Assembly (NCBI RefSeq): GCF_029222905.1
Contig: NZ_JARHUE010000001.1
Location: forward strand, 248,001 to 312,000
DNA: 64,000 nt
DNA from: Neptuniibacter sp. CAU 1671
Lineage (GTDB): Bacteria; Pseudomonadota; Gammaproteobacteria; Pseudomonadales; Balneatricaceae
Reading direction: 5' to 3'
The notes under the pieces are model-generated. The model did no database searches. It saw only the letters and a program-made list of their open reading frames with translations, and had not been told where the DNA came from. The number at the start of each line of letters is the position of its first letter. The stretch's first letter is position 1. This document shows positions 34,826 to 44,316 of the stretch, piece after piece. The position numbers and the translations under genes were made by a program.

Positions 34826-35448
34826 TGTCACTTGAAGTGTTGTATGCCGATCACGATCTGGTGGCGATCAACAAACCTGAAGATCTGTTGTCGGTACCCG
34901 GACGTGGTGAAGATAAGCAGGATTGTGCCTGGCGCCGTGTACAGCAGGAATTTCCCACTGCGCGGGTAGTGCATCGCCTTGATTATGCCACCTCAGGCAT
35001 TTTGGTGTTTGCCCTGACTCTGGACGCCCAGCGCGGCCTGGGCCTGGCCTTTCAGCAGCGGCACACTGAAAAACACTATATTGCTATCGTAAACGGAAAT
35101 CTTGAAGAGTGTCACGGCACAATTGACCTGCCCATGCGCTGCGACTGGGAAAACCGGCCACTGCAGATTGTCGATCACGAACAGGGCAAACACGCCCTGA
35201 CTCACTGGCGTAAACTGGCTGATGAACCGCTGGGCAGTCGGGTACTGTTACAGCCTGTTACTGGCCGCTCCCACCAGCTCAGGGTACATATGCAGGCGAT
35301 TGGACATCCGATTATCGGGGACCGTTTCTATGCCCCAGTCGCGTCTCTTCATAATAGAGAACGCATGTTTCTGCATGCTGAAGCGCTTAGCCTGCCCCAT
35401 CCGACCACTGGCGCAACTCTGAGTCTTTTTGCTGCCTGCCCGTTTTAA
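34825..35448 (+). CDS. rluA: RluA family pseudouridine synthase (tRNA/23S rRNA)
   Basis: 207 residues, close to E. coli RluA (219). The catalytic aspartate is D53 in VVHRLDYATSGILVFAL. Other shared parts are INKPEDLLSVPGRGED, CDWENRPLQIVDHEQGK and TGRSHQLRVHMQAIGHPIIGD. E. coli RluA makes pseudouridine at 23S position 746 and tRNA position 32. Its ATG overlaps the rlmD stop (TAATG), so the two RNA-modifying enzymes are made together. It ends overlapping the convergent dehydrogenase gene by 4 nt. Confidence 0.92.
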   Translation: MSLEVLYADHDLVAINKPEDLLSVPGRGEDKQDCAWRRVQQEFPTARVVHRLDYATSGILVFALTLDAQRGLGLAFQQRHTEKHYIAIVNGNLEECHGTIDLPMRCDWENRPLQIVDHEQGKHALTHWRKLADEPLGSRVLLQPVTGRSHQLRVHMQAIGHPIIGDRFYAPVASLHNRERMFLHAEALSLPHPTTGATLSLFAACPF

Positions 35449-36395
35449 TTCACAATACGCAGCGCTTTGCCCTGCTGAAACGCTTCGATGTTTTCGGCTG
35501 TCTGCTGAATGATGCGCTGACGGGCCTCAACACTGCCCCAGGCAATGTGCGGCGTAATAATCAGATTGGGATGCGTCAGTTTACGTAGCGGACTTTCCCC
35601 GCGCGACGGCTCCTCCTCAAGTACATCCGTTGCTACCCCGCCCAGATGCCCGGCAACCAGCGCATCCGCAACGGCCTGTTCATCCACTAGAGCTCCGCGG
35701 GCCGTATTGATCAGAAAACTGCCGGGCTTCATCTGCGACAGACGTTCTGCATTGATAAAGTGTCGATTTTCAGGCGTCAGCGGACAGTGCAGCGACACAA
35801 CATCCGCCCGGGCCAACAATTCATCCAGTAACACACGATCAGGCCGACAGGCTGTACTGTTGAGTCGTTCAGCCACCAGAACCTGCATACCAAATGCCTT
35901 GGCCAAGGTCGCAACAGCCTGTCCAAGATGGCCATAGCCAATTATGCCCAGGGTACGGCCAGACATCTCCCTGATCGGATAATCGAGAAAACAGAACTGC
36001 TCAGACTGCTCCCAACGCCCCTGCAATACAGCCTGATGGTAAGCAATCAGCTGCGTGTGCAATGCCAGCATCATGGAAATGGCATGCTGTGCAACTGCAT
36101 TAACGCCATAGGCCACCGCGTTGCAAACGGGAATACCCCGGTTACGGGCAGCCACTTTGTCGACCACATCTGTACCGGTTGCGAACACACAGATGAGTTT
36201 GAGTTCTTGTGCGGCCTCAATCAGCGCCTGATCAAGTACCACCTTGTTAGTGATCACCAGATCATATCCGGCAATACGCTCTGCGACCTGTTCCGGGGAT
36301 GAAATCATATGACAATCCAGCGCCGTCAGTTGGTTCGCAACAGGCGTCAGATCAAGGTCTTCCATACTAGCAAGGTCGAGAATCACTCCACGCAT
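35445..36395 (-). CDS. D-2-hydroxyacid dehydrogenase (hydroxypyruvate/glycerate type)
   Basis: 316 residues. The NAD-binding motif is TLGIIGYGHLGQAVATLAKA (about 148-167). Catalytic residues of the family are in the LINTARGALVDE arginine, DVLEEEPSRGESPL glutamate and TPHIAWGS histidine segments. It resembles HprA-like glycerate dehydrogenases and may reduce hydroxypyruvate or glyoxylate, but substrates of this family cannot be assigned by sequence alone. Start is ATG 36395. The neighbours (bamC terminator on one side, rluA on the other) give no pathway hint. Confidence 0.88.
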   Translation of the reverse strand: MRGVILDLASMEDLDLTPVANQLTALDCHMISSPEQVAERIAGYDLVITNKVVLDQALIEAAQELKLICVFATGTDVVDKVAARNRGIPVCNAVAYGVNAVAQHAISMMLALHTQLIAYHQAVLQGRWEQSEQFCFLDYPIREMSGRTLGIIGYGHLGQAVATLAKAFGMQVLVAERLNSTACRPDRVLLDELLARADVVSLHCPLTPENRHFINAERLSQMKPGSFLINTARGALVDEQAVADALVAGHLGGVATDVLEEEPSRGESPLRKLTHPNLIITPHIAWGSVEARQRIIQQTAENIEAFQQGKALRIVN

Positions 36396-36430
36396 TATTA
36401 GTTGCCCTGAAGATAATGAGAAAAAACGGC

Positions 36431-36457
36431 AAAAAATAAGGGGGCCTTAGCCCCCTT
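36431..36457 (-). terminator. Intrinsic terminator after bamC
   Basis: The stem AAGGGGGC/GCCCCCTT (36438-36445 with 36450-36457) is followed leftward by six T. It lies 17 nt past the bamC stop. Confidence 0.92.
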
Positions 36458-36474
36458 CCATCAAAACACTTGGC

Positions 36475-37863
36475 TTAGCCTTTTTTGGCCAGACTGTCCT
36501 TGATATCCCACAGAATCTCTTCTGCCACAACAACCGGGGCTGAGAGTCCCTCTTCAGTCTGCACACTCAGATAAGCACCCGAACGGGTTCGGGTCAGCTT
36601 GAGCTGATACAGACCGGTATGCTCAAACTGGCCTGTAGAATCATTATAGACGCCTGACTCTTCGCCTCCACCGAACACATAGATCGGCTTGCCACCAAAC
36701 CAGATTTTATAACCCTTCTGATTGGCCTTATCATTTGGATCGGCCAGCGGATCAGTAGAACCTGGCTCAACACCCTGTATCCGAGCCAGCGTTTTACCGG
36801 AGGTATAACTGACGCCCTGATTCTCTTCTGCACCTAAACCCAATGCATTGGAGAGACCACTGGTAGAGATGGTGATAGGGCCACGATCAGAATGTAACCA
36901 TTCAAAAAAGCCCATCTCTTCCTGCTTATCAAAGGGGGTAGAGGTGGTGTAGGTCATATAAAACACACCCGCCGTCGCATCACGGGTGCCGACATCAAAG
37001 TCCGCATCATCGACCGCTTTATCCACCAGAGCCCAGGCTTTGGCAATGGGTGCATCAATTTTAAGAACCGGATTCCCGCGGGAGTCGCGACCGAGCTGAG
37101 TACCACCCTTACGCTTATCCTGAAACGCTACCAGACTCTGCGCACTGCGCTCACCGGTTGCTTTACTCAGGTAACGCAGCATTTCAAACATCATGTCGGA
37201 TTTGAAACTGACATCACGAGCCTGATTGGCCCAGTCAATGTTCTGGATATCCTGAGTTTCTGAAAAACGCACATGACGCATAACAATGCTGGTACGGTCA
37301 CCCTGTCCCGGAACGGGCATCAGCTTGACCTGCAGCTTATCCTTGGTAGGGCCCGGAATCTCCTGGAAAGTCAGACGTTTAATCCAGGTATCAACAAAAC
37401 CAAACTCCTTGGCATCGTTGTGAATCCACTGGGTTTCCATCACACCTTTACGAGGGTCTGTTTTATCCAGTGAAATGTTATTGAACGACCAGAATTCGGT
37501 GAGTTTTACCCACACATTGGTGATGCCTTCATCAACAATGATCTGTTTCTCACCCTCAACACGTTTGAGGTTGACGGCATCACTGCCCGATTCTGCATAG
37601 AAAAACTCGGGCCGAGGCACTTCGAAGTCACCGACCCTTGCAGAGCCCACATCACTGACCTGAGGGATTTTCAGCGAGTCTTCAGTGACCTTGGCATCAA
37701 GATGCGCTGGCACACTGAGGCGTTTACCCTGCTCAGATTTCTCATAATCCTGACTACGGTCGCGGACAACACCCTGCTCACCATAGATCGGATTATTTTC
37801 CATAACACTGCAGGCACTCAGTGCCAGTGTTGCCAAGGATAGGACTAACGTTTTTTTCTGCAT
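36475..37863 (-). CDS. bamC: Outer-membrane assembly lipoprotein BamC
   Basis: 462 residues. A lipoprotein signal ends in LSAC, with C18 as the lipidated residue. After it comes the conserved unstructured segment that contacts BamD (DRSQDYEKSEQGKRLSVP), then two helix-grip domains. BamC is part of the BAM complex that folds beta-barrel proteins into the outer membrane. The protein is much longer than E. coli BamC (344). The extra length lies in the second half, where a loop rich in Gly, Ser and Asp (SGLSNALGLGAEENQG to GVYNDSTGQFEHTG) interrupts the domain. Start is ATG 37863; GTG codons at 37866 and 37872 are also possible. It follows dapA by 12 nt, the usual dapA-bamC operon. Confidence 0.92.
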   Translation of the reverse strand: MQKKTLVLSLATLALSACSVMENNPIYGEQGVVRDRSQDYEKSEQGKRLSVPAHLDAKVTEDSLKIPQVSDVGSARVGDFEVPRPEFFYAESGSDAVNLKRVEGEKQIIVDEGITNVWVKLTEFWSFNNISLDKTDPRKGVMETQWIHNDAKEFGFVDTWIKRLTFQEIPGPTKDKLQVKLMPVPGQGDRTSIVMRHVRFSETQDIQNIDWANQARDVSFKSDMMFEMLRYLSKATGERSAQSLVAFQDKRKGGTQLGRDSRGNPVLKIDAPIAKAWALVDKAVDDADFDVGTRDATAGVFYMTYTTSTPFDKQEEMGFFEWLHSDRGPITISTSGLSNALGLGAEENQGVSYTSGKTLARIQGVEPGSTDPLADPNDKANQKGYKIWFGGKPIYVFGGGEESGVYNDSTGQFEHTGLYQLKLTRTRSGAYLSVQTEEGLSAPVVVAEEILWDIKDSLAKKG

Positions 37864-37875
37864 CACAACCACAAC

Positions 37876-38751
37876 TTAAATAATTTTGCTGGCACGCAGT
37901 GCGTCACGCACTACCTCGTGATATTGCTCAGCCAGAACGGTCAGTGGCAAACGGATACCATGCTCCATCAGCCCCATCTCAGCCATAGCCCATTTCACGG
38001 GGATCGGGTTTGCTTCAACAAACAGTTTTTCATGCAACGGCATCAGACGTGCCTGCAGGGCTCGGGCTTCATCAGCCTGACCGGCCAAACCCAGACGACA
38101 CAGCTCTGACATCTCTGCCGGCGCAATGTTCGCCGTGACGGAGATATTTCCGTGACCACCTGCCAGAATCAGCTCAATCGCCGTAGCATCGTCGCCGGAA
38201 TAGATCGCGAAATCTTTGGGGCAATGTTCAATCAGCCAGCGGGCACGGTCCAGATTGCCGGTGGCTTCCTTAACACCGACGATATTTGGCACAGAACTCA
38301 GACGCAGCACTGTTTCCGGCAACATGTCACAGGCGGTGCGGCCAGGTACGTTATACAGGATCTGAGCCACATCCACGGCTTCAGCCACCGCTTTATAATG
38401 CTGGTACAAACCTTCCTGAGTTGGTTTGTTGTAATAAGGGGTCACCAGCAGACAGGCATCGGCACCCACTTTTTTAGCTTCTGCCGTCAGCTCAATCGCT
38501 TCAGTCGTGGAGTTCGCACCCGTACCAGCGATCACAGGCATACGACCCGCTACACGGTCAACAATACGTTTGATGACTGCACAATGTTCCGAGCAATCCA
38601 GCGTGGCGGACTCACCCGTGGTACCCACAGCAACGATAGAATCCGTGCCCTTCTCCAGATGCATATCCACCAGCTTGTCGAGACTGTCCCAGTCGACATC
38701 ACCGTTCATATGCATTGGGGTAACAAGAGCAACTATGCTGCCAGTAATCAT
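37876..38751 (-). CDS. dapA: 4-hydroxy-tetrahydrodipicolinate synthase
   Basis: 291 residues. DapA condenses pyruvate with aspartate semialdehyde in lysine and diaminopimelate synthesis. The Schiff-base lysine is K161 ([10 protein letters not shown]), the catalytic tyrosine is Y133 (LYNVPGRT), and the substrate loop [10 protein letters not shown] is present, all at E. coli numbering. Start is ATG 38751 with GGAG 10 nt upstream, giving [13 protein letters not shown]; in-frame ATGs at 38763 and 38796 are rejected. It heads the dapA-bamC operon and is divergent from bcp. Confidence 0.97.
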   Translation of the reverse strand: MITGSIVALVTPMHMNGDVDWDSLDKLVDMHLEKGTDSIVAVGTTGESATLDCSEHCAVIKRIVDRVAGRMPVIAGTGANSTTEAIELTAEAKKVGADACLLVTPYYNKPTQEGLYQHYKAVAEAVDVAQILYNVPGRTACDMLPETVLRLSSVPNIVGVKEATGNLDRARWLIEHCPKDFAIYSGDDATAIELILAGGHGNISVTANIAPAEMSELCRLGLAGQADEARALQARLMPLHEKLFVEANPIPVKWAMAEMGLMEHGIRLPLTVLAEQYHEVVRDALRASKII

Positions 38752-38925
38752 GCTTTTCTCCATCGCGAGAGGAATGGTTTTTAAGGCAAGCGCCAAAAGT
38801 ACTCTGCCACCGGCGCTATTACAACCTTATCATCCAATCCGGATCTGGTATCGTATATAAGGGACGCTATTTTAACGACTTTCCCCTATATTGAGTAGCC
38901 ATCAAACACGATCTAAGGAAGCCTT

Positions 38926-39402
38926 ATGAGCAGCATCAGCCTCAACCAACCGGTCCCCGATTTCACCGCACCCGCCACCAGCGGTTCTGAGTTCTCTCTC
39001 AGTGCACTGCGCGGTACCCAGGTGGTGATTTATTTCTATCCAAAAGACAGTACGCCGGGCTGTACCACTGAGGGTCAGGAGTTTCGTGATGCTATTGAGG
39101 ATTTCAAAGCCGCAAATACGGTGATCTACGGCGTCTCCCGTGACAGCCTGAAGTCACACGAAAACTTCAAATCAAAACAGTGTTTTCCGTTTGAACTGAT
39201 CTCTGATCCGGAAGAAACCGTGTGTAAGCTGTTTGATGTGATCAAACTCAAGAAACTCTACGGCAAAGAATATATGGGCGTGGACCGTTCAACCTTCCTG
39301 ATTGATGCAAAAGGTAACCTGAGTCAGGAATGGCGCGCGGTGAAGGTTAAAGGCCATGTGGCCGAAGTACTGGCTGCGGCTCAGGCACTCAATAACGCCT
39401 GA
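38926..39402 (+). CDS. bcp: Bcp/PrxQ-type peroxiredoxin
   Basis: 158 residues. The peroxidatic cysteine is C46 in KDSTPGCTTEGQEF. The resolving cysteine that E. coli Bcp carries five residues later is missing (Q51), so this belongs to the group that uses another cysteine or works as a one-Cys enzyme; C86 (SKQC) and C100 (ETVC) are candidates. It reduces hydrogen peroxide and organic peroxides with thioredoxin. Start is ATG 38926 with AAGGAAG upstream. Its place next to dapA is conserved in Pseudomonas-like genomes. Confidence 0.94.
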   Translation: MSSISLNQPVPDFTAPATSGSEFSLSALRGTQVVIYFYPKDSTPGCTTEGQEFRDAIEDFKAANTVIYGVSRDSLKSHENFKSKQCFPFELISDPEETVCKLFDVIKLKKLYGKEYMGVDRSTFLIDAKGNLSQEWRAVKVKGHVAEVLAAAQALNNA

Positions 39403-39415
39403 GCCGACAAGGTCA

Positions 39416-40507
39416 TTACTGAGGCAGCTCTGATGGAACCTGCTCTTCAGTAATGACCTGATGTGCCCTGGGCCAGGCGTTCATCACCGCTTTGAGCAGC
39501 GTCGCCAGTGGAATCGCAAAGAACACGCCCCAGAAACCCCAAAGCCCCCCAAAGACCAGTACCGAGACGATAATAGAAACCGGGTGCAGATTGACTGCTT
39601 CTGAGAAGAGCAGCGGCACCAGCACGTTGCCATCAAGTGCCTGAATAATTGCGTACGCGATCATCAGATACATAAAGTCGCCGCTCCAGCCCCACTGAAA
39701 GAAGGCGATCAGTGCTACTGGCAAGGTTACCAGCGCCGCTCCAATGTAAGGAATCAGCACCGACAGGCCGACCAACAGTGCCAGCAACGCTGCGTAATTA
39801 ATGCCCAGCAACAAGAAGGTGACATAGGTCACTGAACCCACAATCACGATCTCAATCGCTTTGCCGCGGATGTAATTGGCAATCTGCTGATCCATTTCCA
39901 GCCAGACCTGAGTCATCATGACCTTTTTTTCCGGCAGGAATGAGGTCCACCAACGGGCCAGGGATTTCCCATCCTTCAGAAAGAAAAACACCAGGATAGG
40001 CACCAGCACCAGATAGATCAGCAACGCGATGATGTTTGTGATGGAGTTAAGCGAGAAGGTCACCAGTAACTGGCCCATTTTTGACAACTCGCTGCCCGCC
40101 AGATTGGTTAAATCCTTTACCTGTGCAGCCGTGATAAGCCCCGGGAATCGTTCAGGCAACAGCAGCAACACATTCTGCACTTCCGCCATAATCCTAGGCA
40201 GCTCATTAAACAGATTCACCGCCTGTTTCCAGGCCAGCGGCATCACGAACAACATAAAGGCCATCAGAAAACCGACAAAGGCCAGAAACACCAAGATGAC
40301 CGAGAGGGTATGCGGCACTTTCAGGCTGGAGAGGCGCTCAACGCCACCCTGCATCAGAAACGCCAGGATAATACCCGCAAAAACCGGGGCCAGCGTTTGC
40401 CCCAAGGTAAGAATAATAACCAGTGCACCGGCCAGCAGAATAAACAGTAACAAAGCTTCTTCGTCTGAAAAGTAACGATCAATCCATTTGCTGAATATCT
40501 TGCGCAT
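39416..40507 (-). CDS. perM: AI-2E family transporter, PerM-like
   Basis: 363 residues with about seven to eight helices. Family signatures are ALVIILTLGQTLAPVFAGIILAFL (seen as its first part, LAPVFAGIILAF), VFFFLKDG, the LLVGLSVLIPYIGAALVTLPV region, and IAIPLATLLKA-like end (FFAIPLATLLKAVMNAWP). AI-2E proteins are a broad permease group; one was linked to autoinducer-2 export, but others move ions, so function is open. Start is ATG 40507. In E. coli perM is divergent from bepA; here tusA lies between them. It converges on bcp with a 13-bp gap. Confidence 0.88.
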   Translation of the reverse strand: MRKIFSKWIDRYFSDEEALLLFILLAGALVIILTLGQTLAPVFAGIILAFLMQGGVERLSSLKVPHTLSVILVFLAFVGFLMAFMLFVMPLAWKQAVNLFNELPRIMAEVQNVLLLLPERFPGLITAAQVKDLTNLAGSELSKMGQLLVTFSLNSITNIIALLIYLVLVPILVFFFLKDGKSLARWWTSFLPEKKVMMTQVWLEMDQQIANYIRGKAIEIVIVGSVTYVTFLLLGINYAALLALLVGLSVLIPYIGAALVTLPVALIAFFQWGWSGDFMYLMIAYAIIQALDGNVLVPLLFSEAVNLHPVSIIVSVLVFGGLWGFWGVFFAIPLATLLKAVMNAWPRAHQVITEEQVPSELPQ

Positions 40508-40554
40508 GGGCGATTCCCGGATAAATTAACGTTGTTAAAGCCGACCTGACACCC

Positions 40555-40791
40555 TTAACCCCGACGAATAATATAGGTGTAAGGTTCAGATTCTGTGAAC
40601 ATTTCCAATAACTGATGGTCTGACTGATCGGTATAGGCCTTGATATCACGAATCGACCCCGGATCTGTTGCCAGCACCTTCAGAACTTGACCTGACGCCA
40701 TGGCATTCAGTGCCTGTTTTGCTTTCAATAGTGGCAATGGGCAACGTAAACCAGAGGCATCAAGTATTTGATCGATTGAATATTCAGACAT
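40555..40791 (-). CDS. tusA: TusA family sulfurtransferase
   Basis: 78 residues of the SirA/TusA fold. The catalytic cysteine is C17 in the CPxP motif (GLRCPLPLLKAKQAL), followed by VLATDPGSIRDIKAY. TusA passes persulfide sulfur for tRNA thiolation and molybdenum cofactor work. Start is ATG 40791, giving the family N-terminus; the longer frame to 40938 would overlap the bepA start on the other strand. No Shine-Dalgarno is evident. It is followed 47 nt later by perM on the same strand. Other TusA-like proteins exist, so the exact partner is not certain. Confidence 0.88.
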   Translation of the reverse strand: MSEYSIDQILDASGLRCPLPLLKAKQALNAMASGQVLKVLATDPGSIRDIKAYTDQSDHQLLEMFTESEPYTYIIRRG

Positions 40792-40875
40792 GTAAAAACA
40801 CTGGTTGTAGAGAGACTGCAACTTCCGCACTATATACCAGAGCCAAGGGATTAGCACCGGGTATACATTGAATTT

Positions 40876-42303
40876 ATGCTTAAACGGACAGTACAGAACA
40901 TCGCCCTCTGCCTTATTGCGCTGCTCTCTTCTGCGCATGCAGACACCTCGCTGCCTGAGCTTGGTGGTGGCTACAGTGCTATCAGCAGTGAACAGGAGTA
41001 TCAGTTAGGTGAAGCCTGGGCACGCATGCTGCGCGGCAATGGTCGCCTGTATGAAGATGCTCAGGTCACCCAGTATCTTGAAGAGCTGACCTGGAAACTG
41101 GTGACCTACAGTGAACTCAGCGACAGACGTCTGCAAATTATTGTCGTGGATAATCCAACTCTGAATGCATTTGCCGTCCCCGGCGGGATTATTGGCATCC
41201 ATGCAGGCCTGTTACTCTATGCCGAAAATGAAGCACAACTGGCATCAGTACTGGCACATGAGCTGGCACACCTGAGCCAACGCCACTTTGCCTCACAGCT
41301 TGAAGAGCAACGACGCAATCATCCGGTCATGCTGGCCTCCATTCTGGCCAGCATTCTGGTAGCCGCTGCAGACCCTCAGGCCGGGGTTGCCGCCATACAG
41401 TCATCCCTGGCGGCATCCGTCTCTTCCCGTCTGGCATTCAGTCGTCAGAATGAACGTGAAGCCGATTATATTGGCATGCAGACACTGGCGGCATCAGGAT
41501 ATGATCCCAATGCGATGCCAGACATGTTCGCCCAGATTCAGCAGACTACGCGTTTCAGCCGGACACCGCCCGAATTCCTGCTTACGCACCCAATTACCCA
41601 GGCCCGAATTGCAGAAAGCCAGAACCGTGCCGCCCGACTGCCCGAAGGCAAACGCAACAGCAACACGCTTGATTTCAATCTGGTTAAAGCCCGGATTCAG
41701 GCCCATTACGCCGATAAACCCGAAGAGCTATATGCCCACTACCAGGCCGAAAAAGATCAGGATAATGACAGCTTACGTTATGCTCTGGCCTACTCTGCCA
41801 TGGAGCTGAAGAAGTTTGACGAAGCCAAACAGTATCAACAGGCCTTCAGCGAACCTTTCAAACAGCAACTGGCCAGTCGTCTGTTGGCAGCTGAGTTGTT
41901 GATGCAGCAGGAACAATTCTCTGCTGCCAATGAACAACTGCAATCCTTACATCAGCTCTATCCAGACAGTCAGGCGGTTTCTTTTCTGTACGCAGAAAGC
42001 CTGACAAAATCAGGCCAGGCCGCTCAGGCCGTGAAAATTTACCGCAACTATCTGAATAACCACCCCAGAGATTCTCGGGCATGGTATCTGTTGGCCGAAG
42101 CTTACGGGTTGGCCGGAGACATTGTCGGTGTACACGAAGCACGCATTGAGTTTTTTCTGCTGACCGCCAACGTTGACCGGGCCCTGCAGCAGATCGATTT
42201 TGCCCTGCGGGAACCGCAACTTTCCGACTATGAAAAAGCGCGCTTTGAGCAACAAAAAGAGGAAGCACTACAAGTGAGAGAATCGCTGAAGATGGATTTC
42301 TAA
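40876..42303 (+). CDS. bepA: Periplasmic M48 metalloprotease/chaperone BepA
   Basis: 475 residues. A signal peptide (MLKRTVQNIALCLIALLSSA, cleaved after AHA) is followed by an M48 domain with zinc motif H128-ELA-H132 and the third ligand glutamate in RQNEREADYIGMQ. From about 270 to the end it has TPR repeats (QFSAANEQLQSLHQLYPDSQ, RAWYLLAEAYGLAGD). BepA helps LptD mature and degrades stalled outer-membrane proteins at the BAM complex, in keeping with bamC 3 kb away. Start is ATG 40876. It converges with nadA over a perfect 11-bp inverted repeat. Confidence 0.94.
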   Translation: MLKRTVQNIALCLIALLSSAHADTSLPELGGGYSAISSEQEYQLGEAWARMLRGNGRLYEDAQVTQYLEELTWKLVTYSELSDRRLQIIVVDNPTLNAFAVPGGIIGIHAGLLLYAENEAQLASVLAHELAHLSQRHFASQLEEQRRNHPVMLASILASILVAAADPQAGVAAIQSSLAASVSSRLAFSRQNEREADYIGMQTLAASGYDPNAMPDMFAQIQQTTRFSRTPPEFLLTHPITQARIAESQNRAARLPEGKRNSNTLDFNLVKARIQAHYADKPEELYAHYQAEKDQDNDSLRYALAYSAMELKKFDEAKQYQQAFSEPFKQQLASRLLAAELLMQQEQFSAANEQLQSLHQLYPDSQAVSFLYAESLTKSGQAAQAVKIYRNYLNNHPRDSRAWYLLAEAYGLAGDIVGVHEARIEFFLLTANVDRALQQIDFALREPQLSDYEKARFEQQKEEALQVRESLKMDF

Positions 42304-42317
42304 ACCTCTTCAGCGAT
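42282..42317. terminator. Hairpin spanning the bepA stop, between convergent bepA and nadA
   Basis: A perfect 11-bp stem ATCGCTGAAGA/TCTTCAGCGAT (42282-42292 with 42307-42317) has a 14-nt loop containing the bepA stop codon. There is no T run on either side; it may act as a bidirectional roadblock or RNA 3' structure. Confidence 0.55.
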
Positions 42318-42322
42318 CAGGT

Positions 42323-43375
42323 TCAGCGTTTCAGACTGGCAGAGAAATCCAGCATCCGCTGTAACGGACGTCTTGCATCTACAATCAAAGACTCATCAAC
42401 CAGAATCTCGTCCTGACCGGTTTTCAAAGCCTGCAGCAAATTATCCAGACCATTCATCGCCATCCAGGGGCAATGCGCGCAGCTTCGACAGGTGGCGCCA
42501 CTGCCACCGGTGGGTGCCTCAATAAAGGTTTTACCGGGTGCGGCCTGGCGCATTTTGTAGAAAATCGCCTTATCGGTTGCGACGATGAACTGCTCATTTG
42601 GCAGATCATGTGCAGCCTGAATAAGCTGGCTAGTAGAACCCACCGCATCAGCAATATCCACGACTGCATCCGGTGATTCCGGGTGCACCAGAATTGCCGC
42701 ATCGGGGTAAACATTTTTCAGATCAAGGATACCCTTGGCCTTGAACTCTTCATGCACAATGCAGGCACCATCCCACATCAGCATCTCAATGCCGGTTTTA
42801 CGCTGAACATAGGTACCCAGATGTTTATCCGGTGCCCAGATAATCTTCTTGCCCTGATCCGCCAGATGCTCCACCAGCGGTAGTGCGATACTGGAGGTGA
42901 CAACCCAGTCAGCACGGGCTTTAACGGCTGCTGATGTATTGGCATACACCACCACTTCATGATCCGGGTGGGCATCACAGAACGCGGAGAATTCATCAAT
43001 CGGACAACCAATATCCAGAGAACAGGTCGCCTCCAGCGTTGGCATGATCACCTTTTTCTCAGGTGTCAGTATTTTTGCCGTTTCACCCATAAACTTCACC
43101 CCCGCCACAATCAAAGTTGTAGCAGGATGCGCGTTACCAAAACGAGCCATCTCCAGAGAATCGGAGACACAACCGCCGGTTTCATCCGCCAGTTCCTGCA
43201 ACAGCGCATCCGTGTAGTAATGCGCAACAAGGCAGGCGTCTTTCTCTTTCAGCAGTTGTTTAATTTCTGTTTTGTAGACAGCAACCTGAGCCGCTGTCAT
43301 ATCATCTGGCAGGTGTTCTTTGGCAAAATGCTCCTGAACCAGAATGCGGTCGGAGATATCCTGTTTACTTAGCAT
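42323..43375 (-). CDS. nadA: Quinolinate synthase A (4Fe-4S)
   Basis: 350 residues. NadA condenses iminoaspartate with dihydroxyacetone phosphate to quinolinate in NAD synthesis. Cysteine motifs for the 4Fe-4S cluster are [21 protein letters not shown] and [13 protein letters not shown]. Family segments [49 protein letters not shown] and MPTLEATC are present. Start is ATG 43375; an obvious ribosome binding site is lacking. Neither nadB nor nadC is in the window. tRNA-Lys is encoded upstream on the same strand. Confidence 0.97.
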   Translation of the reverse strand: MLSKQDISDRILVQEHFAKEHLPDDMTAAQVAVYKTEIKQLLKEKDACLVAHYYTDALLQELADETGGCVSDSLEMARFGNAHPATTLIVAGVKFMGETAKILTPEKKVIMPTLEATCSLDIGCPIDEFSAFCDAHPDHEVVVYANTSAAVKARADWVVTSSIALPLVEHLADQGKKIIWAPDKHLGTYVQRKTGIEMLMWDGACIVHEEFKAKGILDLKNVYPDAAILVHPESPDAVVDIADAVGSTSQLIQAAHDLPNEQFIVATDKAIFYKMRQAAPGKTFIEAPTGGSGATCRSCAHCPWMAMNGLDNLLQALKTGQDEILVDESLIVDARRPLQRMLDFSASLKR

Positions 43376-43499
43376 GGCGGGCCATCATCTTTAGGTTGGC
43401 ACTCTCCACTGATGGACACTCAGGCTGGCGGGTTGTTCCGGACAGTGAAGCGGATACAGATCGGCAGGTCTTGAGCTTTAAAGCAGCCATCAGCGTCAA

Positions 43500-43575
43500 T
43501 GGTGGGTCGTATAGGATTCGAACCTATGACCAATTGGTTAAAAGCCAACTGCTCTACCGACTGAGCTAACGACCC
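43500..43575 (-). tRNA. tRNA-Lys (anticodon TTT)
   Basis: A 76-nt cloverleaf on the leftward strand: acceptor GGGTCGT/ACGACCC, D-arm GCTCAGTCGGTAGAGC, anticodon stem TTGG/CCAA around loop CTTTTAA with anticodon TTT, T-arm GGTTCGAATCC and encoded CCA (43500-43502). It lies between queC and nadA. queC-tRNA-Lys is a conserved pair in Pseudomonas. Confidence 0.96.
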
Positions 43576-43620
43576 TCGACAAGAGGCGCTATGTTACCGA
43601 TGCAAGCAGTAAAATCAAGA

Positions 43621-44304
43621 TTAAGCGTAACGTGTGGGGTCTTCCAGGCCTGCGGCAGCAAAGCCCTGGGCACGCAAGCGACAGCTGTCACAACGACCAC
43701 AGGCACATCCATCCGCATCAGCCTGATAACAGGAGACAGTATCCGCATAATTAAGCCCCAGCTGGGTACCGGTGAGGATAATGTCCTGTTTAGTTAGATG
43801 AATCAGGGGCGTTTCAATACGAATCACCTGGCCTTCAACCCCGCGTTTAGTCGCCAGATTGGCCATGGTCTGAAACGCAGCAATGTATTCAGGCCGGCAA
43901 TCCGGATAGCCGGAGTAATCAACCGCATTGACACCGATAAAAATCGCTTCAGCATCCAGCACTTCAGCCCAACCCAGCGCAAGGGACAAAAATACTGTAT
44001 TGCGAGCAGGAACATAGGTGACCGGAATCTCTTCGCTGAGCTGATCCGGAACCTCTATGGCATGATCCGTCAGCGCGGAACCACCAAAATCTTCCAGGTG
44101 CAGACGTATAACCCTGTGATCGGCAACATGTAGCTGAGCGGCCACGCGGCGGGCAGCATTCAGCTCCGTTACCGAACGCTGGCCATAATCAAAACTCAGC
44201 GCGTAACAGGTAAAGCCCTGATCAGTGGCAATTGCCAGTGCAGTGGCGGAATCCAGGCCACCAGACAAAAGCACAACAGCTTTTTTGGGTATCGGTTGGG
44301 ACAT
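43621..44304 (-). CDS. queC: 7-cyano-7-deazaguanine synthase (preQ0 synthase)
   Basis: 227 residues. The ATP-binding PP-loop is [16 protein letters not shown]; the Zn-binding cysteines lie in [36 protein letters not shown] and [15 protein letters not shown] are typical of QueC. It makes preQ0 for queuosine in tRNA. Start is ATG 44304; TTG one codon upstream is less likely. It begins 12 nt after the cpoB stop and is probably co-transcribed with the tol-pal genes. queE, usual between cpoB and queC in Pseudomonas, is absent here. Confidence 0.96.
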   Translation of the reverse strand: MSQPIPKKAVVLLSGGLDSATALAIATDQGFTCYALSFDYGQRSVTELNAARRVAAQLHVADHRVIRLHLEDFGGSALTDHAIEVPDQLSEEIPVTYVPARNTVFLSLALGWAEVLDAEAIFIGVNAVDYSGYPDCRPEYIAAFQTMANLATKRGVEGQVIRIETPLIHLTKQDIILTGTQLGLNYADTVSCYQADADGCACGRCDSCRLRAQGFAAAGLEDPTRYA

Positions 44305-44316
44305 CAAACTATCCGG

